From CAYNFH01 sp964396385 (lineage in GTDB: Bacteria; Armatimonadota; Chthonomonadetes; Chthonomonadales; CAJBBX01): a stretch of 31,192 nucleotides of DNA. The stretch spans positions 1 through 31,192 of the forward strand of contig CAYNFH010000046.1 of the NCBI GenBank assembly GCA_964396385.1. Reading direction: 5' to 3'. Position numbers and translations under genes: made by a program. Below, piece by piece: positions 1 to 8,613 of this stretch. A model generated the notes under the pieces. It was given only the letters and a program-made list of their open reading frames with translations. It had not been told where the DNA came from and did no database searches. How positions within the stretch are numbered: position 1 is the first letter of the stretch; every line of letters starts with the position of its first letter.

Positions 1-585
1 CAGGAGTACGTCCAGCTAGACACCACCAACGTGCTCTTTATCTGCGGAGGCGCGTTTGAGGGGCTGGACCAGATAATAGAGCGGCGGACCAAGCGCCGGC
101 CCATGGGCTTCCGCGCAAACCCGGAGAACCGGGACGAGCGCCAAAGCAACGTGGGCGACCTCCTGGCCCAGGTGATGCCGGAAGACCTGCTCAAGTACGG
201 CCTCATCCCGGAGTTCATAGGCCGCCTGCCGGTNNNNNNNNNNCCGGTGGTGGCCACCCTCAACGCGCTGGACGAAGAGGCGCTGGTCAAGATCCTGGTA
301 GAGCCGAAAAACGCGCTCACCAGGCAGTACGGAAAGTTCTTCGAGTACGACGGGGTGGAGCTAATCTTCCAGGAGCCGGCTCTGCACGCCATCGCGCGCG
401 AAGCGATGAAGCGCAGTACGGGGGCGCGCGCGCTCCGGACCATCGTGGAAGAGGTGATGATGAATATCATGTACGAGATCCCCTCTTCCAAGGACGTAAA
501 GCGGTGCATCATCACAGAGGCTACTGTCGAGCGACGGGAGGAGCCTACGGTCCTCACCGTTACGGACCTGCGCCAGGCCTCCTGA
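1..585 (+). CDS. clpX: ATP-dependent Clp protease ATP-binding subunit ClpX (3' part, 5' end outside window)
   Basis: C-terminal part of ClpX, the AAA+ unfoldase that recognises tagged substrates and feeds them to the ClpP peptidase in the cytoplasm. The reading frame is open from base 1, so the gene begins upstream; the Walker motifs are outside the window. Seen here are the DTTNVLFICGGAF strand, the YGLIPEFIGRLP segment (sensor-1/pore-2 region), the STGARALR sensor-2 motif containing the ATP-contacting arginine, and the C-terminal helix. All are typical of ClpX and not of ClpA/ClpC. A 10-N run interrupts RLP-VVATL; see the gap entry. Lon follows about 160 bases downstream on the same strand, a common pairing of ATP-dependent proteases. 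Identity is near certain; the total length cannot be judged. Confidence 0.96.
   Translation, partial: QEYVQLDTTNVLFICGGAFEGLDQIIERRTKRRPMGFRANPENRDERQSNVGDLLAQVMPEDLLKYGLIPEFIGRLPXXXXPVVATLNALDEEALVKILVEPKNALTRQYGKFFEYDGVELIFQEPALHAIAREAMKRSTGARALRTIVEEVMMNIMYEIPSSKDVKRCIITEATVERREEPTVLTVTDLRQAS
234..243. other. Assembly gap (10 N) inside clpX, probably an artificial join
   Basis: Ten N bases lie between ...CTGCCGGT and CCGGTGGTGG.... The five bases CCGGT are present on both sides. Removing the N run and one CCGGT copy (15 bases, in frame) restores RLPVVATL, the usual ClpX sequence. The gap is therefore most likely a placeholder between two contigs that overlap by five bases, with no missing DNA. 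Confidence 0.85.
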
Positions 586-608
586 GCTTTCATCGCGGCG
601 TGTTCCGG

Positions 609-634
609 ACGGGGCGTGGCGGCACACGCCCCGT
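609..634 (+). terminator. Strong hairpin downstream of clpX, terminator-like
   Basis: Perfect 10-bp inverted repeat, ACGGGGCGTG and CACGCCCCGT, with a 6-base loop, starting 24 bases after the clpX stop. It is followed by TTCGCGC and not a T run, so it is not a classical intrinsic terminator. It could end or stabilise the clpX transcript and separate it from lon. Confidence 0.5.
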
Positions 635-744
635 TCGCGCATGTATGGCTACTCGCAGGAACTTTTGGGGCGGCGTACCGTTAGATGAAGGTACGTCTCA
701 ACCTTTCCTAACCCTGCAGGCGGAAGCACGCCGGACCGGCTTCG

Positions 745-3198
745 ATGCCACGAGCCTCGCGACAGTCTAAGCCCGCTCCGCCGCCTACGGCAACCAGGCG
801 GCCCGAGCCGGCGGCAGAGGAGGAGGCGTCTCGGCCGGAGGCGCCTAAGGGCCTCGGCACGCCGAGGGCATTGCCCCTGCTCCCCATCCGCGACCAGGTC
901 TACTTCCCCCACATGATCTTCCCCCTTCTGGTGGGTCGCGAGAAGTCTGTCCGGGCCCTGGATGAGGCCATCGCCAACCAGAGACACATCGTCCTGGTGG
1001 CGCAGAAGCACATTAATACCGAGGAGCCGGACCCGGGCGATCTTTACTCCGTCGGCATAGCCGCCGAGATCATGCAGATACTCCGCGTGCCGGACGGCAC
1101 GGTGCGCGTGATGCTGGAGGGAGTGGAGCGCGTCCGCATCCTGAAGTTCCTGCAGGAGGCCCCTTTCTACCGCGTCCAGGTTCAGCCGCTCCCGACGGAA
1201 GAGCACAAGAACATCGAGGTCGAGGCCCTGATGCGGGGAGTCACGGTCCAGTTCGAGCAGATCGTGAACCTGGGCCGCACCATCGCGCCCGAGGCTATCA
1301 TCAACGTGGTGAACACGGATGAGCCGGGCCGGCTCGCGGACACCATCACCCCCTACCTGCAGCAGCTCCGCGTGGAGACCAAGCAGGACATCCTGGAGAC
1401 GCTGGACGTTTGCGAGCGGCTGGAGAAGCTCTCCGTGGTGCTCCGCAAGGAGCTGGAGATCCTGGAGATCCAGAAGAACATCCGCAGCCGGGTCGAGAAG
1501 GAGATGGGCGAGACCCAGCGCGAGTTCATTCTCCGCGAGCAGATGAAGGCGATCCAGCAGGAGCTGGGCGAGCGGGACGAGCGCAGCAGCGAAGTTGACG
1601 AGTACCGGGAGAAGATCGAGGCCGCCAAAATGGCCCCCGCCGCGGCGGAGCGCGCGGGCAAGGAGCTGGAGCGGCTGGAGAAGATGCCGTTTGCCGCGCC
1701 TGAGGGCAGCGTCATCCGCACCTACCTGGACTGGCTCGTCTCCCTCCCCTGGTCGGTGCAGTCCGAGGAGAGTCTGGACGTGGACGAGGCGGCCGGTGTC
1801 CTGGACGAGGACCACTACGGGCTGCAGAAGGTCAAAGAGCGGATCATCGAATTCCTGGCCGTCCGGCGGCTGGCCGGCCCCACCAAGGGCCCCATTCTCT
1901 GCTTCGCCGGGCCGCCGGGCGTCGGCAAGACATCCATAGGCAAGTCCATCGCGCGGGCGCTAGGGCGCAAGTTCGTGCGCGTCTCCCTGGGAGGCGTGCG
2001 CGACGAAGCGGAGATTCGAGGGCATCGCCGGACCTACATCGGCGCGCTGCCGGGGCGCATCATCCAGGGCGTCAAGCAGGCAGGCACGCGCAATCCGGTC
2101 TTTATGCTGGACGAGATCGACAAGCTGGGGATGGACTTCCGGGGCGATCCATCTGCGGCGCTGCTGGAGGCGCTGGATCCGGAGCAGAACGACGAGTTCA
2201 GCGACCACTACCTGGAGGTGGCATTCAACCTCCGAGACGTGATGTTCATCACTACGGCCAACGTGCTGGATCCCATTCCGGCGGCGCTCCGGGACCGCAT
2301 GGAGGTCATCTCCTTCGCCGGATATACCGAGGACGAGAAGCTGGCCATCGGCAGACAATTCCTGGTACCCAAGCAGATCCGGGAGCACGGCCTCAAGCCG
2401 GAGCAGCTCCTTCTCACGGACGCGGCCCTCCGGCGCCTGGTGCGGGAGTATACGCGCGAGGCCGGCGTGCGCAACCTGGAGCGCGAGATCGCCAATCTCT
2501 GCCGCAAGGTCGCCCGGCGCGTGGCGGCCGGAGACGATACGCCCACCACCATTGACGCGGAGGACATCGCATCCTACCTGGGGCAGCGGCGTTTCCAGTA
2601 CGGGACCATGGAGGAGAAGGACGAGGTCGGCGCGGCAACCGGCCTGGTCTACACGGAAGTAGGCGGCGACATCGTGACCATCGAAGTGAGCCTCCTCCGC
2701 GGACGGGAGGGCCGTCTCGTGCTCACCGGCCAGTTGGGCGACGTGATGAAGGAGTCGGCGCAGGCCGCACTCTCCTACGTACGCTCCCGCGCGCTGGAGC
2801 TGGGCATCGACCAGGACTTCTACCGGGAGCTCGACGTGCACGTTCACGTACCGGCCGGCGCCATCCCGAAGGACGGCCCCTCCGCCGGTATCACCATCGC
2901 CACCGCGATGGCCTCCGCCCTTACCGGCAGGGCGGTGCGCAAGGATGTGGCCATGACCGGCGAGATCACACTGCGGGGCCGGGTGCTGGCTGTTGGCGGC
3001 ATCAAGGACAAAGTGCTCGCCGCGCATCGCGCCGGCATCCGCCGGGTCATTCTGTCCGACGAGAACCGAAAGGACCTGGAAGACGTTCCGGAGAACGTGC
3101 GGGCGGAAATGACGTTCCTGCACGTCTCGCAGGTCGACCAGGTGCTTCAGTACGCCCTCCTTCCCAAGGACATATCCCTCGCTTCTCCCTCGGTGTAG
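745..3198 (+). CDS. lon: ATP-dependent protease La (Lon)
   Basis: Lon, the cytoplasmic AAA+ serine protease that degrades misfolded and regulatory proteins. The 817 residues match a bacterial LonA. Order: a Pro/Ala/Glu-rich N-terminal tail (about 1-40), the LON substrate-binding domain starting at LPLLPIRDQVYFPHM (about 43-245), a coiled-coil region with REQMKAIQQELGE, the AAA+ module with Walker A GPPGVGKT (lysine 395) and Walker B FMLDEIDK, and the protease domain with catalytic Ser713 in KDGPSAG and Lys756 in IKDKVLAAH. ATG at 745 is the only start in reach before the conserved domain, although no clear Shine-Dalgarno sequence precedes it. The low-complexity tail is not part of the family core. 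The TAG stop lies inside a GTAGGGGCG palindrome. Confidence 0.97.
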   Translation: MPRASRQSKPAPPPTATRRPEPAAEEEASRPEAPKGLGTPRALPLLPIRDQVYFPHMIFPLLVGREKSVRALDEAIANQRHIVLVAQKHINTEEPDPGDLYSVGIAAEIMQILRVPDGTVRVMLEGVERVRILKFLQEAPFYRVQVQPLPTEEHKNIEVEALMRGVTVQFEQIVNLGRTIAPEAIINVVNTDEPGRLADTITPYLQQLRVETKQDILETLDVCERLEKLSVVLRKELEILEIQKNIRSRVEKEMGETQREFILREQMKAIQQELGERDERSSEVDEYREKIEAAKMAPAAAERAGKELERLEKMPFAAPEGSVIRTYLDWLVSLPWSVQSEESLDVDEAAGVLDEDHYGLQKVKERIIEFLAVRRLAGPTKGPILCFAGPPGVGKTSIGKSIARALGRKFVRVSLGGVRDEAEIRGHRRTYIGALPGRIIQGVKQAGTRNPVFMLDEIDKLGMDFRGDPSAALLEALDPEQNDEFSDHYLEVAFNLRDVMFITTANVLDPIPAALRDRMEVISFAGYTEDEKLAIGRQFLVPKQIREHGLKPEQLLLTDAALRRLVREYTREAGVRNLEREIANLCRKVARRVAAGDDTPTTIDAEDIASYLGQRRFQYGTMEEKDEVGAATGLVYTEVGGDIVTIEVSLLRGREGRLVLTGQLGDVMKESAQAALSYVRSRALELGIDQDFYRELDVHVHVPAGAIPKDGPSAGITIATAMASALTGRAVRKDVAMTGEITLRGRVLAVGGIKDKVLAAHRAGIRRVILSDENRKDLEDVPENVRAEMTFLHVSQVDQVLQYALLPKDISLASPSV

Positions 3199-3213
3199 GG
3201 GCGCGGGCCCTAC
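3195..3213. repeat. GTAGGGG-type palindrome overlapping the lon stop codon
   Basis: Inverted repeat GTAGGG ... CCCTAC with a 7-base loop. The TAG at 3196-3198 is the lon stop. Related sequences occur at 8570-8599 and 31165-31192. The rest of 3199-3424 shows no gene. TACAAT at 3211 resembles a -10 box but has no matching -35. Confidence 0.55.
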
Positions 3214-3424
3214 AATGTCTCTAGAACCCCCTGAGCCTGCCGGCCCAACCTACCAAGAATAGTAAACGGGCCAGGCAATCCTGCCGATGCCGTCGGAAGT
3301 CGAACCCTACGAATTTCGCCTAAAAACCGGGCCGAAGTACGGAATAACCCAGAAGTCCACCTAGCGTCACGGCGCCACAGCCCGTCCGCGTCTGCGCGCC
3401 GCCAGTTGGAAGGGAATTTACTGA

Positions 3425-5179
3425 ATGAGAAGCGGGTCCAGCTCCACCGCCGCGCTTATGGGTCAGCTCGGTCAGCGTCTTCTGGCAGCCGGGCACATAA
3501 CCCAGGAGCAGCTAGATGCTGCTCTGGACCGCAAACGCAATAACGGTGGATTCCTCGGCGAAGCCCTCATCGAGATGGGCCTGGTCTCGCCCAAGCTCAT
3601 CGGCAAGGTCCTGGAGGATGCCATCGGCGTCCCCTACGTAGACCTGACCGACACCCCGGTCGAGCCGGACGCCCTCGAACTGGTCTCAGAGCACTACCAG
3701 CGCCGCCACCGCGTCGTCCCTTTCAAGCAGGAGAACCGCCGGCTGCACGTCGCGATGACCGATCCGCTCAACGTGATGATCATCGACGACCTGCACATGA
3801 TGACGGGTCTCAAGATCGTCCCTCACCTGGCGTTGAACACGGAGATCCAGGACGCCCTGAACCGCGCCTACACGGTGAAGAGCGCCGCGGAAAGCGTGCT
3901 GCGGGAGATCAAGGCGGCGGAGGACGGCGCCCAGGATCCGGACCTCTCCGTCGACCAGCTCGTGGACCTGGCGGAAGACGCGCCGATCATCCGCCTGGTG
4001 AACTCCATCATCTCCGGCGGGGTAAACGCCAACGCAAGCGACATCCACATAGAGCCGCAGGAGAAGAACGTGCGGGTCCGCTACCGCATGGACGGCATCC
4101 TGTACGAGCAGATGACCATCCCGCCGCACCACCATCCGGCGGTGGTGTCGCGCATCAAGATCATGTCGCACCTCAACATCGCGGAGCGCCGCCGCCCGCA
4201 GGACGGCCGCATCGTGTTTGCCGCCGAGGAGGTGGACTACGACCTGCGCGTCTCCACCATGCCGACCATCTACGGCGAGAAGGTGGTTATGCGCGTCCTG
4301 GACAAGGCGGGCATCTCCGTGCCGCTGGAGGCGCTGGGCTTCCATCCGGAGCAGCGCGCCCTGTATGAGGGCTTTCTCGCCCGGCCGCACGGCATGATCC
4401 TGGTCACCGGGCCGACCGGATCCGGTAAATCTACGACGCTTTACGCTTCGTTGAACAAAATCAACGACGTTTCACGGAACATTATTACCGTCGAGGATCC
4501 GGTGGAGTATAACCTGCCCGGAATCAGCCAGATGCAGGCCAACGCCAAGATCGGGCTGACGTTCGCGGCCGGGCTCCGGACCATTGTTCGCCAGGACCCG
4601 GACGTGATCATGGTGGGAGAGATCCGGGATACGGAGACGGCCGAGATCTCCGTGCAGGCGGCCCTTACCGGCCACCTGGTATTCAGCACGCTGCACACCA
4701 ACGATGCTCCGGGCGCGCTGGTGAGGCTCCAGAACATGGGCGTGGAGCCGTTCCTGATTACCTCGGCCGTCATCGGCGTGGTGGGACAGAGGCTTCTGCG
4801 GCGGAACTGTTCGCTCTGCTCGGAGAAGGACGATCCGGATCCGGGCATGCTGCGCGCCATCGGCGTAACGGATGAGATGGCGGCGCGGGCAAACTTCCGG
4901 CGGGGCAAGGGCTGCCCCAAGTGCAACGGCCGGGGCTACCGCGGCCGGTCGGCGGCATACGAGGTGTTAAGGATTTCAGACGCTCTCCGCAGGGCGGTGC
5001 TGGAGAACCGTGGAGGCACCGCTCTCAAGGATATTGCGCGCCAGGACGGCATGATCACCATGCGCGAGTCCGGCATCCGCAAGATGATGGAGGGCGAGAC
5101 CACCATCGACGAGATATACAGGGTCTTGATGAGCGAGGAGGCGGATGATTCGCCTCTCGTACTACCGCACGCAGCATAA
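3425..5179 (+). CDS. pilB: Type IV pilus / type II secretion assembly ATPase (PilB/GspE family)
   Basis: Cytoplasmic hexameric ATPase that powers pilus extension or type II secretion. The 584 residues contain an N-terminal MshEN-type domain (LGQRLLAAGHITQEQLDAAL, about 12-150), which in relatives can bind cyclic di-GMP, then the N2 and RecA-like ATPase domains. Walker A is GPTGSGKS (residues 329-336, lysine 335), the Walker B-like strand is DVIMVGEIRD (393-402), and a C-terminal zinc-binding tetracysteine is seen as NCSLC ... GCPKC. ATG 3425 is chosen because GGAAGGG at 3408-3414 lies 10 bases upstream; the alternative ATG at 3458, where homology begins, has no ribosome site. pilC follows after a palindromic repeat. 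PilB and GspE cannot be told apart with certainty; PilT is excluded by the N-domain and the tetracysteine. Confidence 0.93.
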   Translation: MRSGSSSTAALMGQLGQRLLAAGHITQEQLDAALDRKRNNGGFLGEALIEMGLVSPKLIGKVLEDAIGVPYVDLTDTPVEPDALELVSEHYQRRHRVVPFKQENRRLHVAMTDPLNVMIIDDLHMMTGLKIVPHLALNTEIQDALNRAYTVKSAAESVLREIKAAEDGAQDPDLSVDQLVDLAEDAPIIRLVNSIISGGVNANASDIHIEPQEKNVRVRYRMDGILYEQMTIPPHHHPAVVSRIKIMSHLNIAERRRPQDGRIVFAAEEVDYDLRVSTMPTIYGEKVVMRVLDKAGISVPLEALGFHPEQRALYEGFLARPHGMILVTGPTGSGKSTTLYASLNKINDVSRNIITVEDPVEYNLPGISQMQANAKIGLTFAAGLRTIVRQDPDVIMVGEIRDTETAEISVQAALTGHLVFSTLHTNDAPGALVRLQNMGVEPFLITSAVIGVVGQRLLRRNCSLCSEKDDPDPGMLRAIGVTDEMAARANFRRGKGCPKCNGRGYRGRSAAYEVLRISDALRRAVLENRGGTALKDIARQDGMITMRESGIRKMMEGETTIDEIYRVLMSEEADDSPLVLPHAA

Positions 5180-5183
5180 GAAC

Positions 5184-5252
5184 GGTTGAAAGTTGAAGGT
5201 TGAAGGTTGAAGGTCGGTCCGGCTTTCAACCTTCAACCCTCAACCTTCAACC
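5184..5252. repeat. Tandem-arm palindrome A: (GGTTGAA)4 - core - (TTCAACC)4
   Basis: Four 7-base units GGTTGAA (one reads AGTTGAA) at 5184-5211, a centre containing GGTCCGG (5216-5222), then four TTCAACC units (one CTCAACC) at 5225-5252. It starts 4 bases after the pilB TAA stop and ends 19 bases before the pilC start. It could fold into a long hairpin in the pilB-pilC transcript and affect relative expression. Same architecture as the elements at 10557, 11733, 13804, 23197 and 30168. Confidence 0.9.
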
Positions 5253-5271
5253 CAACACATAGAGGACTGCC

Positions 5272-6480
5272 ATGCCATCGTTTCAGTATCTTGCCCGAGA
5301 CCGGGCAGGCAAACAGGTAAGAGGAACGCTCGCCGGAGCGGACGAACGAGCGGTTCGCGAGCAGCTACGCCGGAAAGACCTCTTCGTGACAACCATCACG
5401 GAGCAGAAGCAGGCGGCGTCGGCCGGCGGCGGCGCGCGCAAGAAGGTAAGCCTGCCAGACATGGTGGTCATGAGCCGGCAGCTCGCAACGCTCGTTCGCG
5501 CCGGCCTTCCGCTGATTGACAGTCTGCATACCCTGGCCGGCCAGACAACCAATGTCACGCTGAAGCAGGCCCTGGTAGACATCCGCACGGACGTCCTGGC
5601 GGGAAGCACCTTCAGCGACGCGCTGGGCAAGCATCCGAAGATCTTCTCGGAGCTGTACCAGTCGCTGGCCCGGGCCGGAGAGGTGGCCGGTGCGCTCGAC
5701 GAGACGCTCCACGTGGCCGCCGAGCAGCTCGACAAGGAGCAGGAGCTCAAAGAGAAGGTCAAAGCCGCGTTCGTCTATCCGATGGCTGTTGTTATCACCG
5801 CCGTCGGCGTGGTGTTCTTCCTGCTGACCTTCGTGGTGCCGGTCTTCGCGGGCGTCTACGAGCAGTTCCACGCCAAGCTGCCGGCCCCAACGCTCCTCCT
5901 GGTGTCCGCCAGCAAGATCATCCGCGGGTACTGGTGGATGGTCGTCATCGGCACCTACGTCTCTATCAAGGTGCTCAAGAAGTGGCAGCAGACGGACAAG
6001 GGCCGCTATACCTGCGACAAGATCAAGCTGAGGATGCCGCTGCTCGGTCCGCTCAACCGGAAGATCGCCATCTCGCGTCTGACCCGGACCTTCAGCGCCA
6101 TGGTGTCCGCCGGCGTGCCGATCCTTTCAGGGCTGCAGACCTCGGCGCGCGTCACGGGCAACAGCATCTTCATGGAAGTCATCAACGACGCCGTCCAGAA
6201 GGTAAACGAAGGTGTGCGGCTCTCCGTGCCGTTGGAGCAGAGCGGCCAGTTCCCTTCCATGGTCACGCGCATGATCTCCGCCGGTGAAGAATCCGGAAAC
6301 ATGGACGAGATGCTGCGGCAGGTCACCACCTTCTACGACCGCGACATTGAGTACGCCGTCCAGCGCTTGACCAGGATGTTGGAGCCATTGCTGACGGTGG
6401 TATTGGGCATCATCGTGGGATTCGTCCTGCTGGCGCTCTACATGCCCATCTTCAATCTGAGCAAGGTCATCCACCGCTAA
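5272..6480 (+). CDS. pilC: Type IV pilus / type II secretion inner-membrane platform protein (PilC/GspF family)
   Basis: Polytopic inner-membrane protein that couples the PilB ATPase to pilin assembly. The 402 residues are the usual length. The N-terminal region begins FQYLARDRAGKQVRGTL, the standard PilC/GspF opening. It is followed by two T2SSF repeats, each with the conserved GAL(D)ETL or GNMDEML-type signature (AGEVAGALDETLHVAAE and SAGEESGNMDEMLRQV). Three hydrophobic stretches are visible: about 165-195 (VVITAVGVVFFLLTFVVPVF), about 222-236 and 370-394 (VVLGIIVGFVLLAL). The ATG is preceded by AGAGGA. It lies downstream of pilB on the same strand, interrupted only by palindrome A. No pilin, prepilin peptidase or secretin gene is in the window, so pilus and secretion roles cannot be separated. 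Confidence 0.94.
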   Translation: MPSFQYLARDRAGKQVRGTLAGADERAVREQLRRKDLFVTTITEQKQAASAGGGARKKVSLPDMVVMSRQLATLVRAGLPLIDSLHTLAGQTTNVTLKQALVDIRTDVLAGSTFSDALGKHPKIFSELYQSLARAGEVAGALDETLHVAAEQLDKEQELKEKVKAAFVYPMAVVITAVGVVFFLLTFVVPVFAGVYEQFHAKLPAPTLLLVSASKIIRGYWWMVVIGTYVSIKVLKKWQQTDKGRYTCDKIKLRMPLLGPLNRKIAISRLTRTFSAMVSAGVPILSGLQTSARVTGNSIFMEVINDAVQKVNEGVRLSVPLEQSGQFPSMVTRMISAGEESGNMDEMLRQVTTFYDRDIEYAVQRLTRMLEPLLTVVLGIIVGFVLLALYMPIFNLSKVIHR

Positions 6481-6503
6481 AGAGCTGCGGATGGGCAATT
6501 GAC

Positions 6504-6674
6504 GTCATCCCGAGCAAAGCGAGGGATCTGCTTTACGGCAACTGTACGTACTCTGTATCTGTAGATGAGCTACAGTAGCTACCTGTCATCCCGAGCTCCG
6601 CGAGGGATCTGCTTTACGGCCTCGGCACGTACTCTGCCGGAGAAAGCAGATTCCTCGCTGCGCTCGGAATGACA
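6504..6674. repeat. Dispersed TCATCCCGAG/GGGATCTGCTTTACGG repeats (copies 1 and 2)
   Basis: Two copies fill most of the gap between pilC and the next gene. Copy 1 (from 6504) reads TCATCCCGAG...GAGGGATCTGCTTTACGG...GTACTCTG. Copy 2 (6584-6674) is a complete palindrome: arms 6584-6615 and 6643-6674 match as reverse complements at 28 of 32 positions, with ACGG...GTACTCTGCCGG in the loop. Related copies lie at 9449, 14870, 17636 and 24576. Short frames read through it are artefacts. Confidence 0.85.
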
Positions 6675-6772
6675 AAGCCGCACAGTCCTCCGTCCCCCGC
6701 GTCCTGCCACGGCAGGAACCTCCTTCCGCGGCATCGAAACGGGCTCCATCCCTCGCCAGGAATGGAGCCCTT

Positions 6773-7633
6773 ATGCTCGTCTGGGCCTGCATCGCACCTC
6801 ACGGAGGCGAGCTCATACCAGAGCTCGCCAACGGCAACCTGGACCGGATGGCCGTCACCCGTCGCGCCATGGAGGAGCTTGGCGCCCGCTGCCGGGCCGC
6901 GCGGCCGGAAAGCATCGTGGTTTATACGCCCCACGGCGTCTGCATCGATCACCACATGTGCGTGACCATATCCCGCCGGACGCGCGGCCTCCTGCGCGGC
7001 GAGGACGGGGCGGTGGTACGGGCAACGTTCAGTGTCGACCAGGAGCTGGCGTTCTCGCTGTCCGAGCGCGCTGCGGAGCACGGAATCCCGGTGGCGCAGG
7101 CCGCATACGATACGGAGTGGCAGCCGGTCGACACCATTGTGATGGACTGGGGTGCCTTCGTGCCCCTCTGGTTCACGGCCCGGGCCATGGATCCCGCTCC
7201 ACAGGTGGTGGTCGTCTGCCCCTCCCGCCTCATGCCGCGCGAGCAGCTCGTGGACTTCGGCCGCGCCACGTCGGAGGCGGCCTCCGGCTCGGACAAGCGG
7301 GTCGCCCTGATCTGCAGCGCGGACCAGGGGCATGGGCATGCAGCCGACGGGCCCTACGGCTTCTCCGAAACTTCTGCAACGTACGACCGCGCGTACTGCG
7401 AAGCCGTCGGCGCGGCCGACTTCGCCGACATGCTGGCGTGGAGCGAGGACTGGATCGAATCCGCGCTCCCGGACAGCTACTGGCAGACACTCATGCTACA
7501 CGGCGCGCTGCAGTGCTCACAGGCTGCGGCCGAGCTCCTATCCTACGAGGCGCCGACCTACTTCGGGATGGCCTGCGTAACGTTTGACGACCTGAAACCG
7601 CGTGAACCGGCTCTGCTCCAGACTGGGGATTGA
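6773..7633 (+). CDS. Extradiol ring-cleavage dioxygenase class III (LigB/Memo-like) family protein
   Basis: LigB-fold protein of 286 residues. Class III extradiol dioxygenases open catechol-type rings with a non-haem Fe(II); relatives include AmmeMemoRadiSam-type proteins of unknown reaction. Visible features are APHGG with His10, YTPHG with His54 (candidate metal ligands), MDWGAFVPLWF (126-134), which matches the family D-H-G-x-x-x-P-L strand, and SADQGHGHAADGPYGF (182-197), which corresponds to the SGD-x-S-H-x-x-x-x-GPYG motif with candidate catalytic His187. Start ATG 6773 has GGAATGGAG just upstream. Its 3' end overlaps the next gene by 32 bases, so the two are probably translated together. 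Substrate is unknown; the lack of neighbouring aromatic-degradation genes argues against a classical catechol pathway. Confidence 0.75.
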   Translation: MLVWACIAPHGGELIPELANGNLDRMAVTRRAMEELGARCRAARPESIVVYTPHGVCIDHHMCVTISRRTRGLLRGEDGAVVRATFSVDQELAFSLSERAAEHGIPVAQAAYDTEWQPVDTIVMDWGAFVPLWFTARAMDPAPQVVVVCPSRLMPREQLVDFGRATSEAASGSDKRVALICSADQGHGHAADGPYGFSETSATYDRAYCEAVGAADFADMLAWSEDWIESALPDSYWQTLMLHGALQCSQAAAELLSYEAPTYFGMACVTFDDLKPREPALLQTGD

Positions 7634-8573
7634 GCTCCCGCTCGTCCAGGCGCCGACCGGCAGCGTCGCCGGGCCTGAGCTCGCGGCAGCCGTATCCGCC
7701 GCCGGGGGACTGGGCGGGCTCGGTCTCACGTGGACGTCCTCTGAGGATGCCGCCGCGCGGATCCGCGACGTGCGCGGACGGACGGACCGGCCGTTCCTCG
7801 TCAACTTCGTATTGTCATTTGAGCCTCGGGGGCTTTCGAGTGTGCTGGAGGCGGGCGCACCGGTGGTCACCTTTTCCTGGGGCCAGCCGGACCGGTACGT
7901 GGAGCAGTGCCGTCAGGCCGGCGCCATGGTCGGCGTTCAAGTGGCCAACGCCGACGGGGCCCGGCGGGCGTCGGACCTGGGCGCGGACTTTCTGGTATGC
8001 CAGGGGTTGGAAGCGGGCGGGCACGTCCAGGCCACGCTGCCCCTGCGGCTGGCGCTGGAACAGGTCCTCGCCGCCGCGCCATCCACGCCCGTTGTGGCGG
8101 CGGGCGGAATTGCCGATGCCGCTGACATCGCGCGCGTGATGCTGTGGGGCGCGGACGCCGCCATGCTCGGCACGCGCTTCGTCGCAACGGTCGAGAGCCG
8201 CGCCCACGCGGCGTACAAAGAGCGGCTCATCGCGGCGGCCTCCACCGAAACCGCCTTGACGGTCTGCTTCGACGGCGGGTGGCCGCACGCCCCGCACCGC
8301 GTCTTGCGGAACGCCACTCTGGAGGCGTGGGAGGCGGCCGGATGCCCGCCTCCGGGAGCGCGGCCGGGTGAGGGCGAGGCGGTCGCCTACAGTACGACCG
8401 GAGAGCCAATCCCGCGCTACGAGGACGCCGCGCCGCGCCAGGGAATGACGGGCGCCGTGGAGGAGATGGCGCTCTATGCCGGCATGGGCGTGGAGGGAGT
8501 GACCGACCTGCCCCCGGCCGGGGAACTCGTGCGCCGCCTCTGGGCGGAGACCGATGCACTGCTTAACCCGTAG
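7602..8573 (+). CDS. Nitronate monooxygenase (2-nitropropane dioxygenase-like) FMN enzyme
   Basis: TIM-barrel FMN oxidoreductase of 323 residues. Family members oxidise alkyl nitronates such as propionate-3-nitronate, although many paralogues have other substrates. Motifs: the N-terminal LGIELPLVQAPTG (FMN site), AAAVSAAGGLGGLGL, the GADFLVCQGLEAGGH loop (the family H/E-AGGH motif with the active-site histidine), and the phosphate-binding VVAAGGIADAADIARVMLWGADAAMLGTRFVAT. Start is GTG 7602 inside the preceding gene (32-base overlap), supported by where homology begins. The TAG stop at 8571-8573 is provided by a GTAGGGGCGGCC palindrome. Pairing with a LigB-type protein suggests a common oxygen-dependent pathway, which is inference. 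Enoyl-ACP reductase FabK is a related alternative, but no fatty-acid genes are nearby. Confidence 0.85.
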   Translation: MNRLCSRLGIELPLVQAPTGSVAGPELAAAVSAAGGLGGLGLTWTSSEDAAARIRDVRGRTDRPFLVNFVLSFEPRGLSSVLEAGAPVVTFSWGQPDRYVEQCRQAGAMVGVQVANADGARRASDLGADFLVCQGLEAGGHVQATLPLRLALEQVLAAAPSTPVVAAGGIADAADIARVMLWGADAAMLGTRFVATVESRAHAAYKERLIAAASTETALTVCFDGGWPHAPHRVLRNATLEAWEAAGCPPPGARPGEGEAVAYSTTGEPIPRYEDAAPRQGMTGAVEEMALYAGMGVEGVTDLPPAGELVRRLWAETDALLNP

Positions 8574-8599
8574 GGGCGGCCCTATTCGGCCACCCGTAC
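8570..8599. repeat. GTAGGGGCGGCC palindrome at the nitronate-monooxygenase stop
   Basis: GTAGGGGCGGCC ... GGCCACCCGTAC, an imperfect inverted repeat. TAG at 8571-8573 is the stop codon of the upstream gene. The repeat ends 14 bases before the next start codon. Related to 3195-3213 and 31165-31192. Confidence 0.6.
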
Positions 8600-8613
8600 A
8601 TCTGGAGAGATAT

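Noticed and set aside
649..1815. Long open frame on the minus strand across lon
   Set aside because: It is antisense to a clear Lon gene, has biased Leu/His/Arg/Asp composition and no domain; it is a GC-rich shadow. The same applies to 1960-3123 (-).
3214..3424. tRNA or c-di-GMP riboswitch before pilB
   Set aside because: GTTCGA appears on the minus strand at about 3300, but no T-stem or acceptor pairs form; the GEMM consensus could not be aligned.
5184..5252. CRISPR array interpretation of the tandem units
   Set aside because: Units are 7-8 bases with no spacers, and arms are mirror images; no cas gene is present.
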